Position numbers and translations under genes: made by a program. From positions 310,001-374,000 of the forward strand of contig JAGIBK010000001.1 of NCBI GenBank assembly GCA_017744355.1: a stretch of 64,000 bases of DNA, in the 5' to 3' direction. The notes beneath the pieces are model-generated. The model ran no database searches. It was not told the DNA's origin and worked only from the letters and a program-made list of their open reading frames with translations. Source of the DNA: a bacterium (GTDB lineage Bacteria; Cyanobacteriota; Sericytochromatia; S15B-MN24; UBA4093). Shown here piece after piece: positions 52,156 to 60,341 of the stretch (positions within the stretch are counted from its first letter, which is position 1; the number at the start of each line of letters is the position of its first letter).

Positions 52156-52869
52156 ATGCGCGAAGAGCAGACGCGTCGTCCCCCGGCCGCGGCGATCAGC
52201 AGCAGGTCCGTCCGGATCCCGCTCGGAGAGGTCGCTCTCGAAGGGGACCTGGTCCTGCCCGAACGAGCGAGCGGGCTGGTGGTCTTTGCTCACGGCAGCG
52301 GCAGCAGCCGCTTCAGCACCCGCAACCGCTACGTGGCCGAGGTGCTGCAGCGAGCGGGGCTCGGCACCCTCCTCTTCGACCTGCTCACCCCGGAAGAAGA
52401 AGCCATCGATGCCTACAACGCCCGCTTGCGCTTCGATATCCCGTTGCTCGCCCGGCGCGTCGTCGAAACGACGGACTGGCTCAAGCGGACCGACGAGACC
52501 CGGCAACTTGCAATCGGCTACTTCGGCGCGAGCACCGGCGGCGGGGCCGCCCTGGTCGCTGCGGCGGCGCGCCCCGAGGCGGTCGCGGCCGTCGTCTCGC
52601 GCGGCGGCCGGCCGGACCTTGCGGGCGAGGCCTTGCTGCGGGTCCAGGCACCCACCTTGCTCATCGTGGGCGGTTACGACGACGTGGTCATCGAACTGAA
52701 CCGGGAAGCCTACGCCTTGTTGCGGTGCGAAAAGGCGCTCGAGATCGTGCCGGGGGCCACCCACCTCTTCGAAGAGCCCGGCACCCTGGAGGCGGTCGCG
52801 CGGTTGGCCACCACCTGGTTCACCCGCCATCTCGCCTCTCAAGAGGCGCGCCGTGATGAGGGCCTCTGA
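52156..52869 (+). CDS. Dienelactone-hydrolase-like alpha/beta hydrolase
   Basis: A 237-residue alpha/beta hydrolase. The oxyanion region is VVFAHGSGSSR, the nucleophile Ser lies in GYFGASTGGGAA, Asp in VGGYDDVVIE and His in PGATHLFEEPG. Short relatives of this type are often fused or linked to phosphoribosyltransferases, but not here. GGAGG precedes the ATG at seven bases and is followed directly by CCTCC. It overlaps the archease gene by 14 bases. Confidence 0.85.
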   Translation: MREEQTRRPPAAAISSRSVRIPLGEVALEGDLVLPERASGLVVFAHGSGSSRFSTRNRYVAEVLQRAGLGTLLFDLLTPEEEAIDAYNARLRFDIPLLARRVVETTDWLKRTDETRQLAIGYFGASTGGGAALVAAAARPEAVAAVVSRGGRPDLAGEALLRVQAPTLLIVGGYDDVVIELNREAYALLRCEKALEIVPGATHLFEEPGTLEAVARLATTWFTRHLASQEARRDEGL

Positions 52870-53284
52870 CGCCGGTTTCGAGCTCGTCGAGCATCCGGCG
52901 GACATCGGGATCCGCTTCTGGGGCCGGACCTTGGGCGAGGCCTTCGTCCAGGCGGCTCTGGCCCTGCGCGTGATGCTCGCCGGTGAAGGCGAGGTCCGCG
53001 AGACCCATCAGGTCGCGCTCGAGGCCGCAGGCGAGGATCGCCTCGAAGTGCTCTTCAACTGGCTAAGCGAGTTGCTGGTGCGCTTCGATGCCGATCAGTT
53101 GATCCTGGGGCGCTTCGAGGTGCAGGCCGTCAGTGAGCAGGAGATTAGAGCAGTCGGCTACGGGGAGCCCTACGATCTCGCTCGGCATGAGACCCCTTAC
53201 TACGTCAAGGCGATCACCTACCACCAGATGGCCCTCGAACAGGGAAAGGGCGGCTGGCAGGGACAGGTCTACGTCGACATCTGA
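52856..53284 (+). CDS. Archease
   Basis: A 142-residue archease, which in other organisms activates the RNA ligase RtcB by promoting guanylylation. Family elements: FELVEHPADIGIRFWG, LFNWLSELLVRFDAD, GEPYDLARHETPYYVKAITYHQM and a C-terminal VYVDI. The metal-binding Asp/His positions are present. Start at 52856 follows AGAGG nine bases upstream; a GTG lies one codon earlier. It is coupled to the upstream hydrolase by overlap. No rtcB gene lies in the window. Confidence 0.92.
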   Translation: MRASDAGFELVEHPADIGIRFWGRTLGEAFVQAALALRVMLAGEGEVRETHQVALEAAGEDRLEVLFNWLSELLVRFDADQLILGRFEVQAVSEQEIRAVGYGEPYDLARHETPYYVKAITYHQMALEQGKGGWQGQVYVDI

Positions 53285-53314
53285 TGAGCGATCGCAGGCC
53301 ATGAGCCTCTCGCC

Positions 53315-54352
53315 TCAGTCGCTGAGCCCCATCGCTTCGGGCTTGAGGGCGTCGTGAAGGGCGGCGTGGTTGTCCGGGTGCGCGCGATCGTGGGCGATGT
53401 CCGCCGGTTCGAGGTGCGAGTTGACGTGGACCTTGTCCTTCGGGAAGAGCGTAACCAGCCGCGCCTCCACTTCGCACGCCTGGTCATGGGCGGCGGTGAT
53501 CGTCCAATCGTGCGGGAAGAGCAGGTGCAAGTCGATCCACAGCTCGTCGTTGACGCGCCGGTGGCGTAGCTGGTGGAAGGCCTGGAGATGGCCCTCGGCG
53601 ACCGCTGATTGCAGGCAGTCCAGGATCAGCCGGGTATCTTCGGGAGCGGCGCGTTCGGTGAGGCCTTCGATCGAGGTTTTCAGCAGCTGGACTGCCGTTC
53701 TCAGGATATTCAGGCCCGCCAGGATGGCGACCAGCGGGTCGAGCCAGGTAAGTCCGGTCAGGTAGACGAGCGCGACGCCCAGCAGGACCGCTCCGCTGGT
53801 CCAGACGTCGGTCAGCACGTGGTGACCGTTCGCGACGAGCACCAGCGAGTTGAAGTGCTTGCCCGTGCGGATCAGGAACAGGCCGAGCGCGAGGTTGATA
53901 AGCGTCAGGGCCGCGATGATCCCGAGTCCCAGCCCGAGCTGGTGAAGCTCGGGGCCTTCGATCAGGCCCTTGATGCCGAGATAGAGGATCCCGCACGCCG
54001 CCGCGAGGATCAGCCCGCCCTCGGCGCCTGACGAGAAGTAGGCGAACTTGCCGTGGCCGTAGGGGTGGTCGTGATCGGCGGGACGGGCCGAGAGCCAGAG
54101 AGCGTAGGCCGCGATGCCGGTCGCCAGGATGTGGATGACCGATTCGGCCGCATCCGAGAGGATGGCGGCGGACCCTGTCATGAGCCCTGCGGCAAGCTTG
54201 CCGACCAGCATGAGGACGGCCACGCCGAGGCTCGTCGCCATCGCGAAATAGCGTGCATCCATCCCGAAAATGGGGCGTTCGGGAGGAGAGTCGATGGGGT
54301 GCATGGGCTGGCGCCTCCGAGCTGATCCGAGCGCAGGCGGGAGCATCGCCAT
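53315..54352 (-). CDS. Cation diffusion facilitator (CDF) transporter
   Basis: A 345-residue metal efflux protein. Six membrane helices (about 35-235) contain the metal site SDAAESVIH and DHDHPYGHGKFAYFSS, plus the second pair in NGHHVLTDVWTS. The cytosolic C-terminal domain (about 240-320) shows LRHRRVNDELWIDLHLLFP. Substrates are likely Zn2+, Fe2+ or Mn2+. The ATG at 54352 has GGGAGAG close upstream; an alternative start is Met at 54304. Confidence 0.93.
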   Translation of the reverse strand: MAMLPPALGSARRRQPMHPIDSPPERPIFGMDARYFAMATSLGVAVLMLVGKLAAGLMTGSAAILSDAAESVIHILATGIAAYALWLSARPADHDHPYGHGKFAYFSSGAEGGLILAAACGILYLGIKGLIEGPELHQLGLGLGIIAALTLINLALGLFLIRTGKHFNSLVLVANGHHVLTDVWTSGAVLLGVALVYLTGLTWLDPLVAILAGLNILRTAVQLLKTSIEGLTERAAPEDTRLILDCLQSAVAEGHLQAFHQLRHRRVNDELWIDLHLLFPHDWTITAAHDQACEVEARLVTLFPKDKVHVNSHLEPADIAHDRAHPDNHAALHDALKPEAMGLSD

Positions 54353-54432
54353 CCGCTCTCCCGCTCGCTTGCCTCTCTCGAACAGGATACCCCGGCTTGT
54401 CCCGCTTGACGAGCAAGGCTACCTCAGACTGT

Positions 54433-54461
54433 TTGACAAAAGGTCTAACTAGACCCATACT
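54433..54461 (+). promoter_or_regulatory. Promoter of the pirin-MarR operon
   Basis: TTGACA (54433-54438) and CATACT (54456-54461) are separated by 17 bases. The palindrome GGTCTAACTAGACC (54442-54455) fills the spacer exactly, so a bound regulator would block RNA polymerase. Confidence 0.75.
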
Positions 54462-54499
54462 TTCAAATAGGACTAACTAGTCCTATTTGAAAGTATGGG
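54442..54499. promoter_or_regulatory. Tandem MarR-type operators and 22-bp inverted repeat
   Basis: GGTCTAACTAGACC (54442-54455) and GGACTAACTAGTCC (54470-54483) are near-identical palindromes whose centres are 28 bases apart. The second is the core of a longer perfect inverted repeat (arms 54454-54475 and 54478-54499). They overlap the promoter and start of a pirin operon whose second gene is a MarR regulator, the likely ligand. Confidence 0.7.
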
Positions 54500-54546
54500 C
54501 TTCAGGGTGAGCGCCCCGCGGCTCCAGCGAGAAAGGAAGGTTCCCC

Positions 54547-55458
54547 GTGCGCGACACGCTTCACGAAAACGGCAAGACGACTTTGGGCACGCGCCCGGTG
54601 GCGCGCATCTACGAAGGCCCCGGCCTCCACTGGGTCGGCGACGGCTTCCGCGTGATGGGCTTCATGTCTGCCTACCCCGAGCTGGCGGATGCCCTTAACC
54701 CCTTCTTGCTGCTCGATTACCACCCGCCCTACATCTATGCGCCGACTGCGCACCGCCGCGGGGTCGGCCCGCATCCTCACCGGGGCTTCGAGACGGTCAC
54801 GCTGGCGTTCGAGGGCAGCGTCGCGCACCACGACAGCACGGGCAACGGCGGCGTGATCGGCCCTGGCGACGCCCAGTGGATGACGGCCGCTTCCGGTATC
54901 CTTCACAAGGAGTACCACGAGGCGGAGTTCGGCCGTCGCGGAGGCACCTTCCACATGGCGCAGATCTGGGTCAACCTGCCGCGCGCCAACAAGATGGACC
55001 CGCCTGCCTACAATGCGCTCAAGGCCGATGAGATGGGCCTCGTTACGCTTCCGGACTACAGTGGCACCGTCAGGGTCATCGCCGGCGAGTACGAGGGCGT
55101 CCGCGGGCCTGCCAAGCCCTTCAGCCCGATCGCCATGTATGACGTCATCCTCGCATCGAATGGCGAGGCGTCCTTCTCGGTGCCGAGCGAGCACAACCTC
55201 GGCATCCTCGTGATGAAGGGCGAGGTGACGATCAACGGCGAGCAACAGGCGAGCGCCAACGAGCTGATCCATTTCGCGAACGAGGGCGAGCGGGTGAGCG
55301 TCAAGGCGGGCCCTGCTTCCAGGCTGCTCGTGCTCGCAGGCGAGCCCATCCGCGAGCCGATCGTGCAGTACGGTCCGTTCGTGATGAACAGCGAGCGCGA
55401 AATCAAGGAGGCCTTCCGGGACTTCAGCCTCGGAAAGTTCGGGGAGCTGGCGGACTGA
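54547..55458 (+). CDS. Pirin family protein
   Basis: A 303-residue bicupin. The N-terminal cupin holds the metal site PHPHRGFETVTLAFEG (two or three His and Glu), and AASGILHKEYHE follows. The C-terminal cupin contains FSPIAMYDVIL and GILVMKGEVTING. Some pirins have quercetinase activity; others modulate regulators. The GTG start has AAAGGAAGG upstream. The MarR gene follows after 18 bases. The operon appears to be autoregulated through the tandem palindromes. Confidence 0.92.
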   Translation: MRDTLHENGKTTLGTRPVARIYEGPGLHWVGDGFRVMGFMSAYPELADALNPFLLLDYHPPYIYAPTAHRRGVGPHPHRGFETVTLAFEGSVAHHDSTGNGGVIGPGDAQWMTAASGILHKEYHEAEFGRRGGTFHMAQIWVNLPRANKMDPPAYNALKADEMGLVTLPDYSGTVRVIAGEYEGVRGPAKPFSPIAMYDVILASNGEASFSVPSEHNLGILVMKGEVTINGEQQASANELIHFANEGERVSVKAGPASRLLVLAGEPIREPIVQYGPFVMNSEREIKEAFRDFSLGKFGELAD

Positions 55459-55476
55459 GGGAGGCGAGACGATTCA

Positions 55477-55959
55477 ATGCCACATCGACCCGATGCTTCG
55501 CGTGATATTCCTGACGACGGTCCGCGCTTGCCGGTATTGCGAGCGCTCTACCGTACCTTTGCGGCCGTCGACAGGGTTTCCGCGCGGCATATCGACTCAC
55601 TGGGACTGACGCAGGCGCGTTTCGACGTGATCTCGACCTTGGGGGACACCCCTGGGATGACCGTCAAGCAACTGTGCGACGCCGCGCTGATCACCAAAGG
55701 CACCCTGCTCCATGTCCTCGGGAGCCTCGAAGCCCTGGAGCTGGTGGAAAGGGGGAAGGGCGAGCACGATCAACGGCAGACGATCGTCTCGCTCACGCCG
55801 AAAGGGCAGGCGCTCTACGAGGAAACCTTTTTGCCGCACGTGGGCTACATGCGTCAATTCTTCGAACAACTCACCCCCCAAGAGCAGGCGACATTGGTTT
55901 TCCTGCTGGGGCGGCTGGAGGACGTCTTCACGCAATCAAGCAAGCCGGCAGCACCATAG
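55477..55959 (+). CDS. MarR-family transcriptional regulator
   Basis: A 160-residue winged-helix repressor: dimer helices at both ends, recognition region GMTVKQLCDAALITKGTLLHVLGSLEALELV, then wing GKGEHDQRQTIVSLTPKG. MarR proteins are released by phenolics or oxidants and bind 14-18-bp palindromes. The two palindromes before the operon fit that role. It is cotranscribed with pirin. Confidence 0.92.
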   Translation: MPHRPDASRDIPDDGPRLPVLRALYRTFAAVDRVSARHIDSLGLTQARFDVISTLGDTPGMTVKQLCDAALITKGTLLHVLGSLEALELVERGKGEHDQRQTIVSLTPKGQALYEETFLPHVGYMRQFFEQLTPQEQATLVFLLGRLEDVFTQSSKPAAP

Positions 55960-56033
55960 GGGCTCGTCTCTAGGAGCGTCCCTCGACGTCCGATACAATG
56001 CCGCCCACGATTCTCAGATGAGGAGGGTGGATG

Positions 56034-56360
56034 ATGGGCGTCAAGACGGGTGGGCGTCAGACATATGAGGACCTTCTGGCGCGCCTGGAGCGGATCGAGC
56101 GAGACAGCGTGGATGAGCGGCTGCTGAACTGTTTGAAGGCCGTCGGCTCTGCCACCTACCAGGATATGGTCAATCGGGCAGGTGCGATGGCTGCAACGAT
56201 CCGTGAGCGCGTCGCCTCGAATTACGTCGAGCGGGACATGATTGAAGTCTTGAACGACGAGTGCGAGCAGACCGTGCTGCAATTCTGCCTCCTGAACAAC
56301 GAGGGAGTCAGCGAGCTCGACCTGTTTCGCTACGTTACGTTCGCCATGCGCAAAGCGTGA
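56034..56360 (+). CDS. Small hypothetical protein
   Basis: A 108-residue, mainly helical, charged protein with two Cys in the C-terminal third (ECEQTVLQFCLLNN) and one in the middle (LLNCLK). There is no signal peptide or membrane helix and no family I recognise. ATG 56034 is preferred because AGGAGGG lies six bases upstream; an ATG one codon earlier is too close. A TACAAT -10 lies at 55994-55999. It could be a regulator or structural protein. Confidence 0.6.
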   Translation: MGVKTGGRQTYEDLLARLERIERDSVDERLLNCLKAVGSATYQDMVNRAGAMAATIRERVASNYVERDMIEVLNDECEQTVLQFCLLNNEGVSELDLFRYVTFAMRKA

Positions 56361-56454
56361 GCAAGGAGCGCGCAACGGTCGAGGCCAGATGCTTGGGGCC
56401 CATTTGCATCCTCCTTGATGAATGAGGAGCGAGAAGCAGCTCGCCTGACCCAAC

Positions 56455-56504
56455 GGGGGCACCCTGTAAAAACGAGGGTGTACCCCCTTGTTTGGCGGTA
56501 TAAT
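56455..56504 (+). promoter_or_regulatory. Operator-like element B and promoter of kinase HK1 (copy 2)
   Basis: GGGTGTACCC (56476-56485) lies where a -35 would be, 17 bases before TATAAT (56499-56504) if GGGTGT is counted as the -35. AAAAAC precedes it and TTGTTTGGC follows. GGGGGCACCCT (56455-56465) forms an inverted partner. Over 21 bases, 18 match element C on the other strand. The ATG follows 9 bases after the -10 with no ribosome site, suggesting an almost leaderless mRNA. Confidence 0.6.
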
Positions 56505-56513
56505 TTCGGCAGC

Positions 56514-57719
56514 ATGCCAAAAACCGATCCTTCGTCACCCGAGCAGCGCATCGCTTGGACTGTCCGGCGCCCCCCGACCCCGATCCCGTCGTGGGTCATG
56601 TTTGGTCTGGCACTTCATTTCGGCTTTTTCTCGACGTACAGCGTCATGATGGGGGCTCTGCCCCATGCCGTTGAGGTCTTGCCATTCGCTGCCCTTCGCT
56701 GGGGACTGCTGACCTTTCTGATTTGCCTCCCCTTGCTGAGCTGGACTCCTGCGCTGGAGCGCCTGGACCGGTGGGTGGGCGTGCTGACGCACCCTCGCCT
56801 TGCGAGCTGGATCGTTTACTACGGGGTCTATACGCTTCTTGCTTTCGCAGGAGCCTGGCTTCGATCCGCGCTCGCTCCCTGGGCCCTGGGCTATGCGCTG
56901 GAGCCGCGGACGTTTTTGCAGTTCATGGCCCTCCTCTTCTTTGCCTTGCTCATCTCGGCCATGGGGATCGAGGTCTTCGCGTCTCGTCGTCGCGCCCGCC
57001 TCGAGTGGCTGGCGGTCAGCGAACGCCTTGAACAGGACCAAGAGCGCCGACGCTTCGAGCTTGTCGCGGTCGATGATCGCCTGCGCCGCGAAGCCGCTCA
57101 GCACCTCCATGGCGATGTGCAGTCCCGCCTGCTCATGGCGTGGGCACTGCTCAAGCATGCCCTGGACGCCGCCACCGAGACGGCCGCCGCAGGTCATCTG
57201 GAGCGCGTCCAGGAGCAGTTCGAGCATCTCCGGGGTCACGGCGTGCGCCAAGCCCGCGACCTGCTAGGCGCCGCCGAAACCGACCGTCCTTTTTCTCAGC
57301 GCGTGACGGAGCTGGTGACGCGCTTCCAGGCCGTCATTGCCGTGGAACTCGTGATGGAGCCCGACGTCCCGGCATGGGAGGAATACCTCCCCCCCGCCCT
57401 GCGACGCCAGGCGCACCTGCTACTCGAAGAGGCCCTGATCAACGCCTTCCGTCACGGCCAGCCCTCGCATATCCGGGTGTGCCTCGCTTCGCTGGGGGCT
57501 CTCGAGGGAAGCATGCCCGCCGAGTTGCGCCTCACAGTGGAAGACGATGGAGTGGGCTTCGATCCCGATCGGTCCTCCCGGGGGCTGGGGCTCTCCGCCT
57601 TGAGCAACGAGCTGGAGCAGGAGGGAGGGCGCGTCGCGCTCGTCTCGCTTCCCGGTCACGGCACCCGCCTCACCGTGCAGCTCCCACTGCCGCTTCTCGT
57701 CGCTGAGAGGCGCGCATGA
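56514..57719 (+). CDS. Membrane sensor histidine kinase, HisKA_3 type (cassette copy 2, HK1)
   Basis: A 401-residue paralogue of the kinase at 13.4-14.5 kb. Four membrane helices (about 25-155), coiled coil, H-box REAAQHLHGDVQSRLLMAW with His199, then HATPase LLEEALINAFRHG, VEDDGVGFDP and RGLGLSAL. All catalytic boxes are present. The start is set by the promoter -10 nine bases upstream. Its stop overlaps the ATG of the next kinase-like gene. Confidence 0.88.
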   Translation: MPKTDPSSPEQRIAWTVRRPPTPIPSWVMFGLALHFGFFSTYSVMMGALPHAVEVLPFAALRWGLLTFLICLPLLSWTPALERLDRWVGVLTHPRLASWIVYYGVYTLLAFAGAWLRSALAPWALGYALEPRTFLQFMALLFFALLISAMGIEVFASRRRARLEWLAVSERLEQDQERRRFELVAVDDRLRREAAQHLHGDVQSRLLMAWALLKHALDAATETAAAGHLERVQEQFEHLRGHGVRQARDLLGAAETDRPFSQRVTELVTRFQAVIAVELVMEPDVPAWEEYLPPALRRQAHLLLEEALINAFRHGQPSHIRVCLASLGALEGSMPAELRLTVEDDGVGFDPDRSSRGLGLSALSNELEQEGGRVALVSLPGHGTRLTVQLPLPLLVAERRA

Positions 57720-58819
57720 TCCGGCGCGGCATTCATCTCCCGACGCGGAGACGCGTCCTCGGGACTGCCTTCGTGATCTTCGGCCTCATGACCGTGGCGA
57801 TCGTCGGCTGGGCCATGACGGTCGACCTGACGGCCGAGCTGCCGGCGATCGCAGCCTCCCTCATCGTGAGCATTGGCTTGCTCGCGCTCATCGCAGGGGT
57901 GATCGACCTCATGCATCGCCTCGATGCGGCCGGTTGGCGCTTCGAGGAGCCTCGCCTGTCACGCTGGGTGGCCTATTACGGCGCCTGGGGCGTGGTGGGA
58001 CTCGTGATTGGCCTGGGGCGCGTTGCCATGATTCAGGCGAAGACCGGCATCCTTTTGGCTCCGGGGCGCGTCGCCTACGTGGTCGCCGTCTGTTTCTACG
58101 TGAGCGTCGCCATGGTCTGTGTGCTCGAGAACCAGGCCATGTTCGTGACGGCGATCGCCCGCAAGCAGGATGCGAGCCGGCGGGCGGTACGCTTTCTCTT
58201 CCAGACCCGGGAGGCCTTCGTCCAGGCGCGCAATCGTCGTCAGCACGAAGCGCTGAGCTTCCTGGAGCGTCAACTCGAACCGGAGCTTGCGGCTCTACAG
58301 GGGCAGGTGGCCCGTATGGTCGAGGACGGTCGGTCTTCTCATGAGATCGTGCGCCTGCGAGAGCGCATCGACCGCTTGAGGGACGACGAGATCCGCGAGA
58401 TCAGCCATCTCCTGCATCCTTCGATCATCGACATGGGCCTTGCGCCGGCGCTTCGCGCCTTGGTGAGAAACCGCAGCGACGCACTCCCGATCCGGTTGCA
58501 CCTCGCGGATCTGCCCCCCCAGGGCTTATCTCCCGAGGTTGGCTTGCATCTCTATCGCATCGTGGAGCATGCGCTCGACGAGGTCCGAGTTCAGGCCGTT
58601 CGTGAGATCCACGTCTCACTGGCCTGTGACGAGGGGAATCGCCTCCGCCTGGAGATCGCGCTGCAGGGGGAGGAGCTTGATCTGGCACTGGCGAGGAAGG
58701 GCGGGGCGCGGGCGTTGCTGGATGCTCGCGTGGCCATGCTGAACGGTGCCTGGCGCCTGGAGCGCGGGGAGGATGCCCGGCTCGTCTTGAGGCTCGAGGC
58801 TCCGCTCGCCGGCGCGTGA
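57716..58819 (+). CDS. Catalytically degenerate kinase-like membrane protein (cassette copy 2, HK2)
   Basis: A 367-residue paralogue of the protein at 12.2-13.4 kb. Four membrane helices and a coiled coil are retained, and so is the X-region EISHLLHPSIIDMGLAPAL. The H-box equivalent (RRQHEALSFLERQLEPEL) lacks a His in the phospho-acceptor position. In addition the HATPase boxes are lost: the N box reads EHALDEVRVQA, and no DDGVGF or glycine-rich G2 is seen. It is therefore a predicted pseudokinase that may sense and modulate HK1 through coiled-coil dimerisation. It is coupled to HK1 by ATGA overlap. Confidence 0.8.
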   Translation: MIRRGIHLPTRRRVLGTAFVIFGLMTVAIVGWAMTVDLTAELPAIAASLIVSIGLLALIAGVIDLMHRLDAAGWRFEEPRLSRWVAYYGAWGVVGLVIGLGRVAMIQAKTGILLAPGRVAYVVAVCFYVSVAMVCVLENQAMFVTAIARKQDASRRAVRFLFQTREAFVQARNRRQHEALSFLERQLEPELAALQGQVARMVEDGRSSHEIVRLRERIDRLRDDEIREISHLLHPSIIDMGLAPALRALVRNRSDALPIRLHLADLPPQGLSPEVGLHLYRIVEHALDEVRVQAVREIHVSLACDEGNRLRLEIALQGEELDLALARKGGARALLDARVAMLNGAWRLERGEDARLVLRLEAPLAGA

Positions 58820-58828
58820 AAGGCAGAA

Positions 58829-59506
58829 TCAGCGGCGCGTGGCCTTGAGGTAAAGCAGGGTCGCCTCGACCCGGGCATGCCGCTCGGAGGATCCGAAATT
58901 GAGGCCGAGGTCGCGGTAGAGCAGCCCGACCATGTTTTCGACGGTTTTCAATGACAGGCCCATGCGCTGGGCGATCGCCTTGTTGTTGTAGCCCTGAGCC
59001 ATGAGCTCGAAAAGCGTGAGTTGGCGCGCGCTCAGCGGAACATCGTTCACGAGCGACGAGCGCACCTGCTGGGCGAGCTGCGGATCCAGGGTGACCACTC
59101 CGGCGGCCGAGCCGTGAATGGCTCGCCCGATCGTTTCGACGTCCTGCACCGAGGTCTTCAAGAGGTAGGACCAGCCTCCTGCCTGTTCAGTAGGCACGGA
59201 GAGCAGGAACTCGGGCTCCCGGTGGTTGGAGAAGAGAAGGATTCCGAGGTCGGGCAGGGCGCGGCGCAGGCTCAAGCCGAGCTGCACGCCGTTCTTGCTG
59301 CCGACGCCCAGGTCGATGTCCAGGATGACGACGTCCGGAGCGAGCAAGGGAATTTCCCGCTCGGCGGATGGGGCGTCACGGAAGTCCGCGATCACCGAGA
59401 TGCCCGGCAGGGCGTCGAGCGCCATGCGCATGAGCTCCCGGAACAGGTTGTCGTCTTCGACCAGGGCCACTCGGATGGGGGAGGTCGGCTCTAAATCGTT
59501 TCGCAT
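58829..59506 (-). CDS. LuxR/NarL-family response regulator (cassette copy 2)
   Basis: A 225-residue paralogue of the regulator at 11.6 kb, similar along its full length. Receiver with VEDDN, phospho-acceptor Asp63 (VILDIDLG), Lys in YLLKTS; LuxR HTH at about 160-215 (LSARQLTLFELMAQGYNNKAIA, KTVENMVGLLYRDL). ATG 59506 has GAAGGA upstream; an in-frame ATG at 59542 is possible. A minus-strand TATGAT (59606-59601) and operator-like element C further upstream suggest autoregulation. It converges with the kinase operon (9-base gap), the mirror of copy 1. Confidence 0.9.
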   Translation of the reverse strand: MRNDLEPTSPIRVALVEDDNLFRELMRMALDALPGISVIADFRDAPSAEREIPLLAPDVVILDIDLGVGSKNGVQLGLSLRRALPDLGILLFSNHREPEFLLSVPTEQAGGWSYLLKTSVQDVETIGRAIHGSAAGVVTLDPQLAQQVRSSLVNDVPLSARQLTLFELMAQGYNNKAIAQRMGLSLKTVENMVGLLYRDLGLNFGSSERHARVEATLLYLKATRR

Positions 59507-59882
59507 GCCGGTGTCGCGTCCTTCGGAAGAGGGAGCCTTCATTGGGGGTATTTGAGCTTGGCGGCGGTGCCCGTCTCGTCGGCGGGCACGGGCTTGCCCC
59601 ATCATAGGGGATCCGTCGTGCCGAGGATTAGAGGGTACACCCCTGTTTTTGACGACAGACCTGAAGGCTCTGCTGCGCCTGTTGGAAGCGTTTTTGCCTC
59701 GGCGCGCCCGCGCCTCTGACTGGTGCGTTGGACGGATTCTCATGGTGGTTTCGACGCTGAAGTACGATCAGTTGAAGCAATCGTAGCGGCAAGCTCAAAG
59801 AGCCGGAAGGTCGGTGTGATCTACCTCAAGGGTATAATGAAGCCCAGAGCCAATCGACGGATCAACCGGGAGATAAGTATCT
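59507..59882. other. Divergent intergenic region with operator-like element C
   Basis: This 376-base gap separates the regulator (minus) from lrp (plus). It contains GGGTACACCC at 59633-59642 with GTTTTT after it; on the minus strand this reads as AAAAAC, two bases, GGGTGTACCC, almost identical to element B and in the same orientation to its gene. Minus-strand TATGAT at 59601-59606 is the likely -10. TATAAT at 59833-59838 is the likely lrp -10. Nothing else convincing is seen. Confidence 0.55.
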
Positions 59883-60341
59883 ATGGACCTTGACGCAACG
59901 GATCGCAGGATTCTTCTGGCTCTTCAACGAGATGGCAAACTTCAAAACGTGGATCTTGCGCGAGAAGTCGGACTCTCGCCGTCACCGTGTCTTCGTCGTG
60001 TCCGGTTGCTCGAAGAGGCTGGCGTCATTGAACGCTATGTAGCGTTGCTCAATGCGTCCAAGATTGGCAAGGGATTAACCGTGTTTGCCCGGGTCTGGCT
60101 GACGGGACAAGACATGGAGACCGTCGCTCACTTCACCGATGAAATCAAGCAACTGCCTCAGGTGGTCGAATGTCACCTGATGGCTGGTGATTGTGATTTT
60201 CTGCTTCGGGTCGTTGCAGCCGATCTAGATGATTATCGGCGCTTCCAGATTGAACATTTGACGCGCATCAAAGGCGTTCAAAACGTCAAAACGGAAATCC
60301 CCATGCAAAAAATCAAATTGACCACGGAATTGCCACTTTAA
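59883..60341 (+). CDS. Lrp/AsnC-family transcriptional regulator
   Basis: A 152-residue Lrp-type regulator. N-terminal HTH (DRRILLALQRDGKLQNVDLAREVGLSPSPCLRR) and C-terminal RAM ligand domain (VVECHLMAGDCDFLLRVVAADLDDY). It binds amino acids, commonly leucine or other branched-chain types. It sits 348 bases upstream of azlCD, the usual target of such regulators. The G+C content falls from here to about 61.7 kb. Confidence 0.93.
   Translation: MDLDATDRRILLALQRDGKLQNVDLAREVGLSPSPCLRRVRLLEEAGVIERYVALLNASKIGKGLTVFARVWLTGQDMETVAHFTDEIKQLPQVVECHLMAGDCDFLLRVVAADLDDYRRFQIEHLTRIKGVQNVKTEIPMQKIKLTTELPL

Noticed and set aside
59649..59786. 45-codon plus-strand frame with a TTG start next to element C
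   Set aside because: No ribosome site, overlaps the operator-like sequence, and the peptide matches nothing I recognise; it could be a remnant but is unsupported.
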